DNA from: Aradus depressus
Lineage: Eukaryota > Arthropoda > Insecta > Hemiptera > Aradidae
DNA length: 64,000 bases
Direction of reading: 5' to 3'
Assembly: GCA_963662175.1 (NCBI GenBank)
Contig: OY759218.1
Location: forward strand, 53,265,427 to 53,329,426
Part shown: piece by piece, positions 1-9,999 of the stretch
Layout of the letters: each line of letters begins with the position of its first letter
How positions within the stretch are numbered: position 1 is the stretch's first letter
The notes under the pieces: model-generated
The model's input: the letters and a program-made list of their open reading frames with translations, nothing else
Told to the model about the DNA's origin: nothing
Databases searched by the model: none
Position numbers and translations under genes: made by a program

Positions 1-137
1 GATCTAGATAGATTATTGATAACTGATGACAAAGTCATATTAAACGATGATTTCACGTTGAATGTCCAATAATCTACTTCCGCACTCAAATTTATTATTT
101 TTATTTAAATTTATCACTATTATTTTACATAAGAAAG

Positions 138-438
138 TAATTTATGGTTTCCAGATTTACTTTGTGAAGCTCCATTCTAGGAATAGATAATTAAAATACA
201 CAATTTCTTTGTCAAACTTCACTATATATTCTCAAATACTCAACTAGTTTCGCCGTGTTAAGGCATTATCAAGAGTCACTTACAAACTGTTTGTAAGTGA
301 CTCTTGATAATGCCTTAACACGGCGAAACTAGTTGATTATTTGAGAATATATAGTGAAGTTTGACAAAGAAATTGTGTATTTTAATTATCTATTCCTAGA
401 ATGGAGCTTCACAAAGTAAATCTGGAAACCATAAATTA
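138..438. repeat. 301-bp near-perfect inverted repeat (palindrome)
   Basis: Two arms of 150 bases mirror each other around base 288 with essentially no spacer. I found one mismatch, in the ACTAGTTGA/GTATTTGAG stretch. Pairing stops abruptly outside 138/438. The right arm runs directly into the reverse-transcriptase fragment that follows. It may be a true fold-back structure of the neighbouring retroelement or an inverted-chimera assembly artefact; the sequence alone cannot separate these. Confidence 0.9.
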
Positions 439-441
439 TTT

Positions 442-645
442 AAAAACCACACAAATTTCCAAAGCCAGTATTCCATAAAAAACTCTTCAGAGCTCGTAAA
501 TAAATTTAAAAATGTTAAAGTCCCTAATGGAGCCATCCTTGTGTCCTTTGATGTATCCAATTTATTTACAAACGTACCGACCAATGAATGTTGCAGGATT
601 ATTGAGGAGTTGCTCCAAAAAAAGCGAAACAACTCTTTCTTAACT
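442..645 (+). pseudogene. Penelope-like element reverse transcriptase fragment
   Basis: One open plus-strand frame reads through a stretch containing NGAILVSFDVSNLFTNVP. The SFDV-x2-LFTNVP block is the early reverse-transcriptase motif typical of Penelope-like retroelements. About 65 codons are recognisable. Upstream the frame enters the palindrome, and downstream similarity fades after LLQKK, with no YxDD box or GIY-YIG nuclease in reach. It is therefore a truncated relic. Other reverse-transcriptase clades carry a similar FDV block, so the Penelope assignment is likely but not certain. Confidence 0.6.
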
Positions 646-1297
646 TTTTTAATTATCTATTCCTACATAAGAAAGTCCTCACTCTTTCCCAGGGAGATGA
701 CTCAAGAACGGTTCAAGCAATCGTCACGCGATTTTTACTTTCCAGAAGTTCAGGAGAAGTTATGTAATCGGACCAAAATTCCCAAAACAAAACCCAAATA
801 GACACACACAAGCGCAGAAAGAGATCAGGGGACCTTGAAACGTGAAAATTCGTTGAAACCTTTATCTCGGATTTGCACACGAATACAATACTTCCTTATA
901 CTATTAGTATAAGAAAGTAAAAATAAATTGACTATAGCCTTAACAAAATAGTAGAGGTTAAGAACTCCCTTCCCCTGCCTCATCTACCTGGTCTGAAAGA
1001 CTGGTCCCAGACTATGGGAATTAGCCATCGTGTACCAGATATATTGTAAATAGTTACTTGGCTGTTTGTTACATAAGTGTTTATTATTGTTTAGATTTAA
1101 TTTTTTTGAGCTCTGTGGTGGTACAAATGTAAATTTATTCTGGTAATTTTTTATATTTTCTGACAACATTTTCATGGCTGTTGAATTTATACATATATAC
1201 ATTTTTTTTTTTTTTTGGCCTTATTTTTTTGATCGATGCATATTAGCCGTGGTTGGTGCCTATGCTTAATGTATAAAATATAAAGACGGAAACCGAG
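646..1297. other. Intergenic stretch, no gene seen
   Basis: No convincing coding frame. Around 885-916 there is a small hairpin, CTTCCTTATACTA followed by TAGTATAAGAAAG, that recurs elsewhere in the window (for example near 28207 and, inverted, near 13622) and looks like the end of a dispersed repeat. A 16-base T run sits at 1202-1217. Confidence 0.5.
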
Positions 1298-1530
1298 AAG
1301 AGAATACCAGAGGACAAGAAACCGCACGCCTGGGCCGCTCTCTGCAGGCACACATGATCATAGCGTTGGCATTAGAGCAGCAAGGCTTGGGAAGGAGGGT
1401 GTGCATGTGAGCCACGCCATCCACACCCTCCAAGCCTGGATTGTTTCAGTCCAGAGACCCTGGAGGCACCCTCCCAAGCCCTTAGCCAGGCCGACACCTC
1501 TCGCTAGGCCACCCCAAGCGAGGTAAATTT
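1298..1530. other. GC-rich segment of unknown origin
   Basis: About 230 bases are clearly GC-richer than the surroundings and contain paired words such as CCACACCCTCC and AAGGAGGGTGTG. No reading frame longer than a few dozen codons is convincing. It may be the 3' end of a retroelement or a decayed GC-rich repeat; I do not recognise it. Confidence 0.3.
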
Positions 1531-3721
1531 ATATTCATTTTATATTATTGCAAAGACATTTATTTTAGTTATTGTGTATATCATATTACTTTCCATTGAA
1601 TTTTTAAGTATTTATTTGAATGTATACAGAGTGAGTGAATCGACCTCGTGTCCCCTCCCATTTGAGTTATGCTAGTGTTTCTCTAGACAAAACATATTTT
1701 GTTATTCTGTACCCTGATGCTCTAAAATTTTGCTAGTTACTTTTCCACATTTATATTTTATATGTCATATTATAATGTGCCATTGATGATGACAGATCTG
1801 GTCTGAAATAAAACAGTGGTAAGACAACGTATTTTATTTCTATGAGAAATAAAATATTGTCACATGAAAAAGGTTGCTACTGAAATTTCATTTCTTCTTT
1901 TTCAATGAACACACATACAGACAATATTTACACATAACTATGAGAGTATTAATTGGATCACACGTTTTTTTAATAGTCTAGTTTGGCCCTCTTGGCGTTT
2001 GATTTTTCTATATGGCCCGCACCAAAAAAGTTTACCCAACCCTCATCTGAATGACCACAGTGTCATCCTCCGATTCACATACTTTTTTGGTCATGTTTTT
2101 GTACCATCCGCGGATAAAGACAGATATTTAAGAGTTTTACTTAAAGCTCTCCTCTCCCCCTCTTCTTCTTCAACAAAGGCATATATTCTTGAACTTGTCT
2201 CGTTGTTTGAAATAATATATCATACACTATTAATATATTATTTTTTGAAAAAAAAAAAAAAAAAAAAAAATTGCATCCCCCTCAACAGTGTTCCCAATGT
2301 AATATTTTTGAATGACACATGACCTGCATTCCAAGTCTAGGCATCCTTGAAATGCTTTGCAAATTTTGCGAATGCCCAAGTGCAACCGTTTTTGACTCCC
2401 GGACAAACAAACAGATTCACAGTCACAAACACTTTCAGCTCTATTTACATTCCTATTGGAAATTCCCGGAAACTTGAGGATGAACTAGTTTCAAGTATGC
2501 TGTGACCCCATTATTATGCTAATTTCCTCTTTGGACCGCTTCCACTGTGATTAAGTAACGTAATTGCAATTTTTTGAGGCTAATGACAGAGCTGGGACTG
2601 ACCCAACTTCTCTTATTGATATGTACAAAATAACTACCTATTTCTTAACTACCAATTTATACTTATATTCGCTATTTTCCATCTATATTTATATCTTCGG
2701 CAAACCTGCTACGTGTTATACTAATTATAATCATTTTTTTTTCAAGAGCACCGAAGAATGATTGATCATTGAATATATTAAAAATAGATTTATCTTAACT
2801 TTTGAACGATTGGTCATTTCTTAAGAGGCATCTTAAGACATTAAAACATTTCTTTTTCTCTGTTTGAAATAAGATAAAGTAAAAGAAAGAACCATTTTCT
2901 CTATTTAGGACACTGCCATCGTTCTCGATAGATATGAACTGCAAAATTTATTTAGTGTTCATAGTTTTTTTTAAAATATTATCCTACAGTGGGAATCCGT
3001 GAAATGGGACAGCCAGGGGACTGTGTTTTTAGGGCTTCAATATTTTTTAGAAAAAAAAGAAAAATTGTTATCATTATAAATATAATAGCACTATAAAGTT
3101 CAGCGTTTAATTTAAATTAAGAGGCATAATTATATTTCTATGCTTTATTATTTTTTCAAAACTCGGTCCGGACAGCCGTTTACGAGTTTACAGAGAATCG
3201 CCAATATACTTTTTTGTAAATATCTTGATTGTACTGATTGACTTGATTGAGAACTTGAGTTTTATTAAATTTAAAATCATTTGCATATATATGCCGGCAG
3301 GCAATAGTTATCATCGTTTCTGGTTGCTGCCCATCTACCGACATTGCTGTCCTAATGTTTTTCAGAAAATATGTGAAAACGGTACCACAAAGCCCACCTA
3401 TATTCTGTATTTCTTCTTGACTATTTAAGTTTGAACCAACCAGAAGCCCCCATGTCCTCAACCTCCATTTAGTTGTAGCAATGAGTACAGTATCATGGGG
3501 GGTGTTCCGGGGGGTTTCGGAGCTCAATAGATGTTTTTCTTATGATCTATCATATTATTTTGTACATAGTTATCTTTTTTATGTACCTAAGTTACTTTTT
3601 TCACGTTATTTATTTATTCTTATTTCATTTATTTAGTCTTACTTTAATTTTTAATTATTATTTTGTAAATACTTTATATTATTATTCTTGTTTTCTTTTC
3701 TTATTATTTTGTATATATATA
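1531..3721. other. Intergenic AT-rich stretch, no gene seen
   Basis: Only low-complexity and AT-rich sequence is evident, including an A run at about 2249-2270 and a T-rich stretch at 3536-3720. A 115-codon minus-strand open frame at 3180-3527 has no recognisable motif and no gene context. Confidence 0.45.
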
Positions 3722-4456
3722 CAGTGAAACCTCTCTTGGCGGCCACCTCTGTTAGCCGGACACCCCTGGTGGACGGACAATTTTTACCGTCCCGGCAGAA
3801 TATATAGTTTCAACACATTTGCCCCTCTCTTAGACGGACCCTCTCTTGGACGGACGCGGACAGTGAAATCGAGTACCGAGAAGAGCAGACTACCTTTGTT
3901 GGACGGATAGGCAGGCCTCTAATTCGGGTTGACGTTTAATATGTTCCTAGAATTCTCTTTGTACATTGTACTACCAACCTACCAAACTTTCCACGTAGTG
4001 CACCTGGGACTCGTAATTCCAAGAAGTTTGTAATGTTCCATACTCCCAGTTACCAAAACCAACGCGAACTTAATCAAGCGTTATTGCCTCTAAGCAAACG
4101 ATGCTTCGTCATTAATTTTAATTTCTCAGGTAGAGGACAATATTGAAAACTCGATTGGGAAAAAAAATTGAAACAAAAGAAAATGTCCGATTTTTTTAGA
4201 ACTTAGACGTTGTACCATTGTTTATGTTCGGATTCCAGTACAAATTTCTGATTTTATTACAAATTTCCTATTTTTTAAAACTATTCAGTTGGTCAATAAA
4301 GAACATTTTTACATACGATACACGTGTTTAGAAAAGATACCTTTCATCCTTATCAATTTGCCTTCTATTTTCCTTTTCCCTCTGTTAGGAGGACACCTCT
4401 GCTGGGCGGACAACTTCCACGGCCCCATGGGTGTCCGTCTAAGAGAGGTTTCACTG
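3722..4456. mobile_element. Non-autonomous pogo/Tc1-mariner-like DNA element
   Basis: The 735-bp segment begins CAGTGAAACCTCTCTT and ends with the inverse AAGAGAGGTTTCACTG, and is flanked on both sides by TA (3720-3721 and 4457-4458). Inverted similarity continues inward over GGACACC and GGACGGACAA words, so the subterminal regions are long and structured. CAG ends with a TA duplication are characteristic of the pogo/Tigger branch of Tc1-mariner. No transposase frame is visible, so it is MITE-like. Confidence 0.8.
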
Positions 4457-4458
4457 TA

Positions 4459-5082
4459 TTACATTGTAATCACATCAACATCAAATTTACTTATGGTTTC
4501 TTTTGGCCGATTGTAAATATATAAAATTAAAACAATAAATGAAAATGTACATACAGCCAACCCCTTCACAATTTTATTTACTAAGATTTTACGTTTTACG
4601 ATAAAATCGGGAGAAATGGCGTCCTTTTTAGGGACTCCTCTATAGAGACGATGTCCCATAAAAATTGGAACGACTGGACACCCGACCTCTCGTCATACTA
4701 ACTGTTTACTCTGCAAGAGTCCGGGCGCCACACGTGCCACCCACGTGTTTTTTTATCTAGTGCATCGTAACAGGTTCTTCTAGTTGGTATCATATTTTAC
4801 AAGAGGGTCTATTTCCTTCTCCTGAACTAGACAGATTAAGGGCAGGACACAAGTCAGGATGCAGGACATTCACCGAATCCAAAATACTTAACAGACTGAC
4901 AGAAAAAAAAAAAAAAAAAAAAAACTGTGTGAGAGGGAAGAGGAAGATAGTAGACGGATCTGGTTCATCCGGTATTCGGACTTCCCCCTTCTGGCAGATA
5001 AATCAGCCTTCTTCCTCTGTAGACAGTGGTGTAGGCAAGGAGGATGCAGCCTCAACCCACAAATAACAAAATAGTGTGTTTG
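4459..5082. other. Intergenic stretch, no gene seen
   Basis: AT-rich sequence without a credible coding frame. An A run of about 22 lies at 4902-4923. The sequence leads directly into the SINE that follows. Confidence 0.4.
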
Positions 5083-5364
5083 CAAGCGCTCTTTCGTCAC
5101 TCTGGTGGACATGAGCCCGACTCTACTATGGGAGTCCTAAATTTTGCCTACCCTAAATTTTTATTCATCTAGGGCAGAGGTCTTAAAGGAGTACCTGACA
5201 TCATTCAGGCTCGGGACCATCGCTTAAAGTCCCATCCGAAGGACGGCGTGCTTAAGTTTATTTTACCTTCCAGATAAAATAAACAAAAGGCCTCTGCCGG
5301 GTTTCGAACTCACGATCCTGAATTCAGAAGGCAAGCACGAATACCACTGAGCTACCGGCGCCCT
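5083..5364 (-). mobile_element. tRNA-derived SINE copy (minus)
   Basis: Read on the minus strand, this starts at the GGGCGCCGGTAGCTCAGTGG box-A region, carries a box-B-like GGGTTCGAAAC (here slightly mutated), then the family body (AAGCACGCCGTCCTTCGG, GATGGTCCCGAGCCTG), and fades in the GACGAAAGAGCGCT tail region. It matches at least nine other copies in this window. No coding capacity is expected. Confidence 0.85.
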
Positions 5365-5689
5365 CAAATTATTAATATAAATAATAATTAAAACTATTAA
5401 TCACGAAAAATGTTATCTGTTCTTTTTTCAAAACAGTGTGAATCATCTCAAGGCAATGTTCGTTATCACACTTCTGTTATACTCTACGATTCGAAAGATG
5501 AGTAACTATTTTTCATTCATATTTTAATAATTTTAAAGATATGCGAAATGGCTGATAAAAATTATTGTTTTTAAAATAAAATATCTAAATTAAAAAAATG
5601 TTTTTTAATGTTAATCTAACTCTGGTAAAAGATGAATTTGGGGTATTTTGAGGCTCTCACACTTCAGTGTATTTCTGTAGAAAGTAGCT

Positions 5690-5932
5690 CAACCTCTGGG
5701 CTCTATTTACTTTCTCAGCTATACGAAGTTCAGTCTGAAATTCTAAAATCTTGATGTGTTTGTGAACACTCCCCATAGAATGAATATATCGACATGAAAT
5801 TTTGTGTATCCAGAGCTCCACAAGGACGTTATTGAAGGAGAGAGGTGGCGGGGACTTAACACAAAACCCAATGACTGCCGAAGCAATGGATGTATCCACA
5901 CAAAATATCAATAACCAATAGACTCCTCATAT
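5690..5932 (+). repeat. Dispersed repeat family X, fragment
   Basis: Carries the family signature: AGCTATACGAAGT near the start, then GAATGAATATATCGACATGAAATTT and the ACTGCCGAAGCAATGGATGT block. It is a diverged partial copy of the repeat best seen at 46731-47560. Confidence 0.6.
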
Positions 5933-6510
5933 ACAAGCTTCTGTTGCGGCCAGTGATAACGTATGCATGCCCAGTGTGGGCCGGTCTTGCAAGCTTCTGT
6001 TGCGGCCAGTGATAACGTATGCATGCCTATTGTGGGCCGGTCTTGCAAGCAATACCAACTTGAGAACTCTTCAAGTGGCCCAAAACAAATGCCTTAGATT
6101 GGTTGGTAGCTACTCGAGGGACACCTCCATCCTCCAAATCCATCAAGACCTAAATGTTGACCTCCTACTGGACTACATAATAAATTTCAGTAAAAACGTT
6201 TTACTTAAGTGTGACAAAAATCAAAATGTTTTGGTAAAGAAAACTCAGGGAGGGAAACACAAAAATATCCGTTCACGATTTTAAATTATAATCTCTGTTT
6301 TTGAATGTTTATTAATTTATTTTCTATTCATTTCAGTTATTTTGTATTTTTTTTTAAGAGTTTTTAAAATTTACTCTTAAGCAGTAGCATTGTTTTTAAT
6401 TTAACTGATTATTTTTGATTTGTATTTAGTGTATAAGGGTAATGGTTAAGGAACCTTATTGTATAATTGTACCTCTGTAAATGTGACTGTTATAATAAAC
6501 TCTTCTTCCT
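5920..6510 (+). pseudogene. Jockey-like LINE, ORF2 C-terminal remnant and 3' UTR
   Basis: The plus-strand translation contains LLLRPVITYACPVWAGL and then LRTLQVAQNKCLRLVG, the conserved C-terminal block after the reverse transcriptase of Jockey-type LINEs (RP-x-tYa-x2-W and lQ-x2-qNk-x-LR). The frame stops near 6283 after about 100 codons. The next 220 bases end in AATAAACTC, consistent with a 3' UTR. A 56-bp tandem duplication at 5935-6046 shifts the reading frame, so the copy is dead. Confidence 0.7.
5935..6046. repeat. 56-bp tandem duplication inside the LINE remnant
   Basis: The segment from AAGCTTCTGTTGCGG to GGCCGGTCTTGC appears twice in tandem (5935 and 5991) with only a few differences. 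Because 56 is not a multiple of 3, the duplication breaks the LINE reading frame. Confidence 0.9.
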
Positions 6511-6911
6511 CAATCCAAAAACCTATAACGCATATTAGTTTTCAGCCGAATCAGCTAAAGTGAAGTGGAGGATCAGAGGTGGGGCTCTCAACTTAGGACG
6601 TTAAATACACTAATAGCTGTCGATGTAACGATAGGAGGGGAGAAAAAAAAAAAAAATCGTAATTCCTTATTTTACTTCCAAAGTCATAATTTTTATTCAG
6701 AAATATGTTCTCTTCAGCCATAAAACATTAGGTACTCTATATGGATTAGAAGCCGAGATATCAACAACTACCGTTAACTAGTAAATACTGAGTGATCAAC
6801 TTGAATACAGTGGATACATATCACAAACCTGATACAAATCTTACCTTAACTACGTAGTTTTCATATCACTATATTACGTACTGATTTAAATGTTACAAAC
6901 TGATACAAGGA

Positions 6912-7880
6912 ATGAAAAGTAGTAACATTAAGTCTTATTTTTCACCTACTTCAAGCAAAAGGCCACGTAGCAGCAGTTCGCCTGAAATAGGTTCCTATCC
7001 CAGGAAAACTGAAGTTTCTAAACGGCCTGTTGTTAACGAAAGGTCAGTGAAAATGGATATAGGGGATACAAATAAATTCATGTCAGATATAGGCAATTTA
7101 ATGAGCACTATGTTAGATGAAAAACTGTCAAAACTTGCCACTAAAGAAGACATCGTTGGGTTAGAGAATAAACTTGCGGAACTAGTAAATGATAATAAAC
7201 AGATCAATAAGGAACTTTTAAAAATTAAGGAAGAGAATAATATTTTGAAAAAGGAACTTTTATATTTAGACAGAAAATCCCGAAAAAACAATTTAATCTT
7301 TAGAGGTTTAAGTTCTGGCATGAATTGTGATGAATCGGTGAGCGACCTTTGTGGGAACGTATTAAATGCAAGTCAAGTGAAAATTAATTATGCAAGAGCT
7401 ATTGTAGCTAGGAGCGCTAATAGTTCGGGAAAGGCCCCTATATTGGTTGAATTCTCAAATCGCAGTGATGTAGTTAACGTTTTGAAGAACTCACATAGAC
7501 TGCGAGGGACGGGCCTGGCAATTCATGAGGAATTCCCTGGAAGGATGCGCGAGGACCGTAAACGATTGTACGAAATAAAGAAGAATATCGTGCAGAAAGA
7601 CAACGGTTATCGTGTCATTATTAGAGAGGATTTTTTAATATTTAAAAACAGAAAATTCTCCTGGATGGATGGTAAACTGATGTGTGGAAATGAAGATGGA
7701 AACAAGATACTCTCGGAACTGTTGCAGATAGCTCCGGCCCCAACAGAGCAGAGGAATATATCAGGAGGACCGGGACCCAGGACTTCATCTGGTGGACCGG
7801 GACAAGGGACGGGAGCAGGCGGACCGAGGCAGGGGACTGCAGCAACAGCTGGTTCAAACAATAACCAACCTGTAATATAG
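6912..7880 (+). CDS. LINE ORF1 protein (coiled coil plus RRM-like), intact frame
   Basis: An uninterrupted 322-codon frame. The N terminus (residues 1-30) is Ser/Lys-rich with KRPRSSSS. Residues about 50-120 form a heptad-rich coiled coil ([20 protein letters not shown]). Residues about 122-215 begin [13 protein letters not shown] and look like the RRM-like and C-terminal domains of L1-type ORF1 proteins. The last 45 residues are a Gly/Pro-rich tail of GGPGP and GGPGQG words. Such proteins bind the element RNA and form the retrotransposition particle. ORF2 follows after about 50 bases. No zinc knuckles are present. The start is the first Met of the frame. A truncated copy at 19413-20217 has a frameshift. 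Confidence 0.8.
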   Translation: MKSSNIKSYFSPTSSKRPRSSSSPEIGSYPRKTEVSKRPVVNERSVKMDIGDTNKFMSDIGNLMSTMLDEKLSKLATKEDIVGLENKLAELVNDNKQINKELLKIKEENNILKKELLYLDRKSRKNNLIFRGLSSGMNCDESVSDLCGNVLNASQVKINYARAIVARSANSSGKAPILVEFSNRSDVVNVLKNSHRLRGTGLAIHEEFPGRMREDRKRLYEIKKNIVQKDNGYRVIIREDFLIFKNRKFSWMDGKLMCGNEDGNKILSELLQIAPAPTEQRNISGGPGPRTSSGGPGQGTGAGGPRQGTAATAGSNNNQPVI

Positions 7881-7934
7881 CGAATAATAAAAAAACCGTC
7901 TCTCATGTGAACCTCAATACTAACCCTACTAACA

Positions 7935-8812
7935 CAATTAATGAAATAAAAATTTTAAGTTATAATGTAGCAGGTGTATCTAATAAATTTACCTGCGTAC
8001 ATTTTTTTTTTTAACTATGTAAAAAGCTTTGATCTGTTTTTGCTTTATGAAACATTCATAGAAGAGAAAAATTATGATTTTTTAAAAAATATATTTAGTG
8101 ACTTTAAGATTATATGGGTGCCCGCAATTAAAAGCAGTAATTATGGAAGGGCAAGTGGGGGGCATTTATATGGTATTAAAAAAGATAGTTTAATAAATGA
8201 AAATGCTAACTTTGAAAAGGTAGCGAATGTAAATGTTATAAATATTCAAATAAATCAATACAAATTAGTAGTTATCCCGACTTTTCTAAACTACAATAAA
8301 TGGGGAACAGACTTTGCTAGGATCACAGATTTTTTTCAACTTCAGAAAAACCAAAATTATTTAATTTTAGGAGACCTCAATGCAAGAATAGCAGACAATC
8401 AGATAATCCCTGAGGAGCTGCTCGTAGAAAACAATAGACTCACTTGTACTAGGAAATCAAAAGACTCAGTTAAGGACAGTAGGGGGACAAAGCTTCTGGA
8501 ACTACTCGAGGATCATGACCTGGTAATTTTAGACGGGAGGACCTCGAGCGATGTAGATAGAGAACTAACATTTTTGGGTAAAATGGGCCACTCAACGATA
8601 GATATTTGCGCTGTGTCCTCAGGTTGCCTATCGCTAGTCAAAGATTTTGAAGTGGGTTTGGAAATGTATTCGGGCCATCTCCCTACTATCGCTACACTGT
8701 TTTATAATAACGTTAGCGATTCTAGAAGCAAGGGAAACTCTATAATATATTATTTTTTATACAATTATAGTTATTTTATGTTTAAATATATTTCTTTATA
8801 TTTGATTTAAGT
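7935..8812 (+). pseudogene. LINE ORF2 remnant: AP endonuclease domain only
   Basis: The reading starts with EIKILSYNVAGVSNKF, the usual first strand of an APE-type LINE endonuclease. The frame is then lost at a T run near 8000 and resumes at [14 protein letters not shown]. Further motifs are ILGDLNARI (catalytic Asp/Asn loop), STIDICAVS (Asp) and SGHLP (terminal His, one step off the canonical SDH). Soon after this, near 8733, the sequence switches to 3' UTR, so reverse transcriptase and C-terminal domains are absent. Copy B ends differently, which shows two independent internal deletions of the same parent. Confidence 0.8.
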
Positions 8813-9347
8813 TAGTAACATGAAATTCTCTTTACTTTATTCAAGAAGGTATTTACTTTCTTTTTTTAACAATTAAAAATAAAAACTAACTCCACTAACA
8901 AGCAAGGAGAGAGGACATGTCCAACCCGACAGACGGTCAAAGGACCATTGTCTAATGATGTACTGTTTTTTTAAATTTTTTTGGTTTACTTTTCTGTATT
9001 TATCTTTCCTAAATAAACATCTTTATCTACTGAGTTTTCCATTTCCTGACTTTGCATCAAGTCAATAAGACGTGAGGGAAAAATAAATATAAATTGTGAT
9101 TAACAAGTACACTAACCCGCACCTAACTTCACTAATTGTTAACTATTTTTGCCGCCTAAGACAGTTATCCCTCCCGTGGTATTATTAATACGAGGAGAAC
9201 CAAACATTTTTTTTTTTTGAAGGAACATATGTAATGAGAAGCCCAATAAGGAATGTTGTACGGGCTTTCGAAAGGAAATAGCTACTGAATCAACGTTTCT
9301 GGAACGGAAGAGGGTAATTCAGTGCGAAACTTGGCTCCTGTAATGCC

Positions 9348-9979
9348 CCCTCTACACCATGGGTCAAGGTAGGCCAATGCATTGGCCACCAATATTGGCG
9401 TAATGGCGGCGCTGGCCTGAACCTTGGCTCCACATACTGGGCCAGCCATTGGCCCAGTATCATTGCAGCTTTGTGTTTAGCTGGGCATATTATTGTTACT
9501 TACATATTATTGACAAAAACATGGTTGAAAAAAAAATGGAAACAAAGAAGATGGTGGACCATATTTTTATTTTTGTGAAAAGGGTTTTTCGGAATCCAAA
9601 TTGCAGGTTCATTTTGGTACAGTTCTAAAAATTTTAAACTTTTCTCATCTGTCCTTGTAGACATTTTGTATTTGTAGTTTATAATAATAAAATAAAATAA
9701 AATATTATAGTATTTAACTGGATAAAAGGAATATACAAAACACTACTGGCAAGAAACAAACAACCAATGTTGGACAAGTGTGTGGATGCGTCACTTATCA
9801 ACTGCTCACTTGGTTCACGGATGTTGGCCTGCTTTGATGTGTGTTGAAAAACCGCTCCGAACGCCAACGTTTACCAACACAAGCCAACACCCTGGGCCAA
9901 CATGACCAACACAAGCCAACCCCTCTCTACACAGTGGCCCAGCAGGATTGGGCCACTGCCTGGCCCATAATGTAGAGGG
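9348..9979. mobile_element. TIR element with CCCTCTACA ends, no coding
   Basis: The 632-bp segment begins CCCTCTACACCATGGG and ends in the inverse, TAATGTAGAGGG. Both ends are rich in GGCCAAT/ATTGGCC and TGGGCCA words that pair inverted to each other, while the middle is AT-rich. No clear target duplication was found, and no transposase frame is present. The superfamily is unassigned. Confidence 0.6.
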
Positions 9980-9999
9980 CCTATAAGTGGCTGCAGAAC

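Larger units (their letters stand above)
6794..9027 (+). mobile_element. LINE retrotransposon copy A, internally deleted
   Basis: The element carries an intact ORF1, a partial ORF2 limited to the endonuclease domain, and a 3' UTR ending AAATAAACATCTTTATC. It is nearly identical over shared parts to copy B at 19405-26425. An 8-bp match TACTGAGT (6786-6793 and 9028-9035) is a plausible target duplication and sets the proposed ends. The whole reverse transcriptase is missing: the endonuclease frame joins directly to 3' UTR-type sequence near 8733. It could move only with proteins supplied in trans. Confidence 0.75.

Noticed and set aside
3180..3527. 115-codon minus-strand open frame
   Set aside because: No domain, splice context or composition supporting a gene. 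Chance frame in AT-rich DNA.
7607..7906. Minus-strand frames opposite LINE ORF1
   Set aside because: Shadow frames produced by the Gly/Pro-rich tail. The plus frame has coiled-coil and RRM-like features and is repeated in copy B.
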